Shown here one piece after another: positions 63,664 through 64,000 of a stretch of DNA of 64,000 nucleotides; position 1 is the first letter of the stretch; every line of letters begins with the position of its first letter. The stretch spans positions 186,001 to 250,000 of the forward strand of contig CAMDFR010000001.1 in the NCBI GenBank assembly GCA_945897725.1, in the 5' to 3' direction. The notes beneath the pieces are model-generated. The model saw only the letters and a program-made list of their open reading frames with translations, did not search any database and was not told the DNA's origin. The stretch comes from Chitinophaga pinensis. Its GTDB lineage: Bacteria > Bacteroidota > Bacteroidia > Chitinophagales > CAMDFR01. A program made the translations under genes and the position numbers.

Positions 63664-64000
63664 TTGGCCGAAACATCAATGATCGCCACTCGTCTTTCTA
63701 TAGCTGCCTTAGGTTGGTATACCGATCGTGGCAAGTCTAATCTATCGTCGCTAATTCTTTGGTCTGCTCTTTCTTCACCATAGGGTGCATTTCTATAAAC
63801 CAATTTGTTCTCAATCAAATATTTTTTAAAAACTCCATTATCAAAATCATTGATATAGTTTTTTAGGGACGCAATTCTTCTATTCGCTAGATGGACATTA
63901 TAATCATTCAAGGCCAGAGGGCTGCAATATCCTTCAATCGTTAGTGTCACAACTTTACCTGTGTCTGACAATTGTTGCTTTAAATAGGTCGTGAACAACA
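63660..64000 (-). CDS. OmpA-domain protein, C-terminal end (runs off right edge)
   Basis: The last 113 codons of a gene that begins outside the window. The visible part is an OmpA C-terminal domain: VVTLTIEGYCSPLALNDYNVHLANR split after LTIEG, then RRIASLKNYIND, and the end AAIERRVAIIDVSAN. GHTD is replaced by GYCSP and the RRV block is kept, as in the PD40/OmpA proteins of Bacteroidota envelopes. The full protein is likely a PorE-like or related large OmpA-family protein. Confidence 0.78.
   Translation of the reverse strand, partial: LFTTYLKQQLSDTGKVVTLTIEGYCSPLALNDYNVHLANRRIASLKNYINDFDNGVFKKYLIENKLVYRNAPYGEERADQRISDDRLDLPRSVYQPKAAIERRVAIIDVSAN

Overview
The window comes from a low-G+C member of the Bacteroidota. 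The evidence is consistent across it: SusC/SusD-type receptors, type IX secretion system (T9SS) parts and substrates (PorP/SprF, PorZ, a PorE-like OmpA protein, type A and type B C-terminal sorting domains, SprB repeats), Bacteroidota-type promoters (TTTG, about 17-23 bases, TAnnTTTG), few Shine-Dalgarno sites and several TTG/GTG starts. It is mostly ordinary chromosome. I see no tRNA, rRNA, CRISPR array, intact insertion sequence or prophage.

Layout. 1-9.7 kb: polyamine synthesis (speA, cut by the left edge), comF, radA, two tandem TPR/PD40 envelope proteins (one PorE-like with a full OmpA domain, one with a degenerate one), an OmpA-type lipoprotein and tatC. 9.7-15.2 kb: a REP-like element, rpiB, a dnaN-hemolysin III operon, a secreted PDZ protein, a steroid-5-alpha-reductase-like membrane protein and a lysine-rich small protein. 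15.2-18.6 kb: a metal-uptake unit made of a Fur/Zur-family regulator, a TonB-dependent receptor and a small lipoprotein, with two near-perfect palindromes on the divergent promoters. 18.7-26 kb: a T9SS operon for a 1684-residue adhesin with about 14 SprB-type repeats, its PorP/SprF partner and an outer-membrane barrel protein. 26-35 kb: half of a split transketolase, a SusC/SusD/DUF5011 uptake operon without enzymes, and porZ. 35-45.7 kb: a soluble TPR histidine kinase, an MFS exporter, ridA, a tightly coupled three-gene operon (3-hydroxyacyl-CoA dehydrogenase-like, deacetylase-like, FemAB-like), membrane proteins, a small CxxCH secreted protein, yaaA and asd. 45.7-52.4 kb: a lamin-tail-domain surface protein, an ECF sigma factor with a small acidic partner, a sodium/solute-symporter-like protein and an unrecognised probable regulator. 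52.4-57.9 kb is the most accessory-looking part: a MORN/FISUMP secreted protein, a gene-poor stretch, then a 45-residue ORF, a TerB-like/zinc-ribbon membrane protein and an SPFH-GYF protein. 57.9-64 kb: uvrA with an unusual first zinc site, OmpA-type envelope proteins, a possible 47-residue lipoprotein and a glycosyltransferase.

How the parts fit. The recurring theme is surface biology: T9SS export and attachment (PorE-like, PorP, PorZ, SprB-like adhesin, type A substrates, and a sigma factor resembling those linked to T9SS control) together with TonB-dependent uptake. The best-supported regulatory find is 15604-15703. Two divergent promoters, both apparently giving leaderless mRNAs, carry two copies of the 17-bp palindrome TTGCAACAATGTTGCAA that would let the Fur/Zur-type protein control itself and the receptor. 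The best candidate for an undescribed system is the 55.4-57.6 kb TerB/zinc-ribbon/SPFH/GYF module with its small leading ORF. Protein functions here are read from motifs and family resemblance without database searches.
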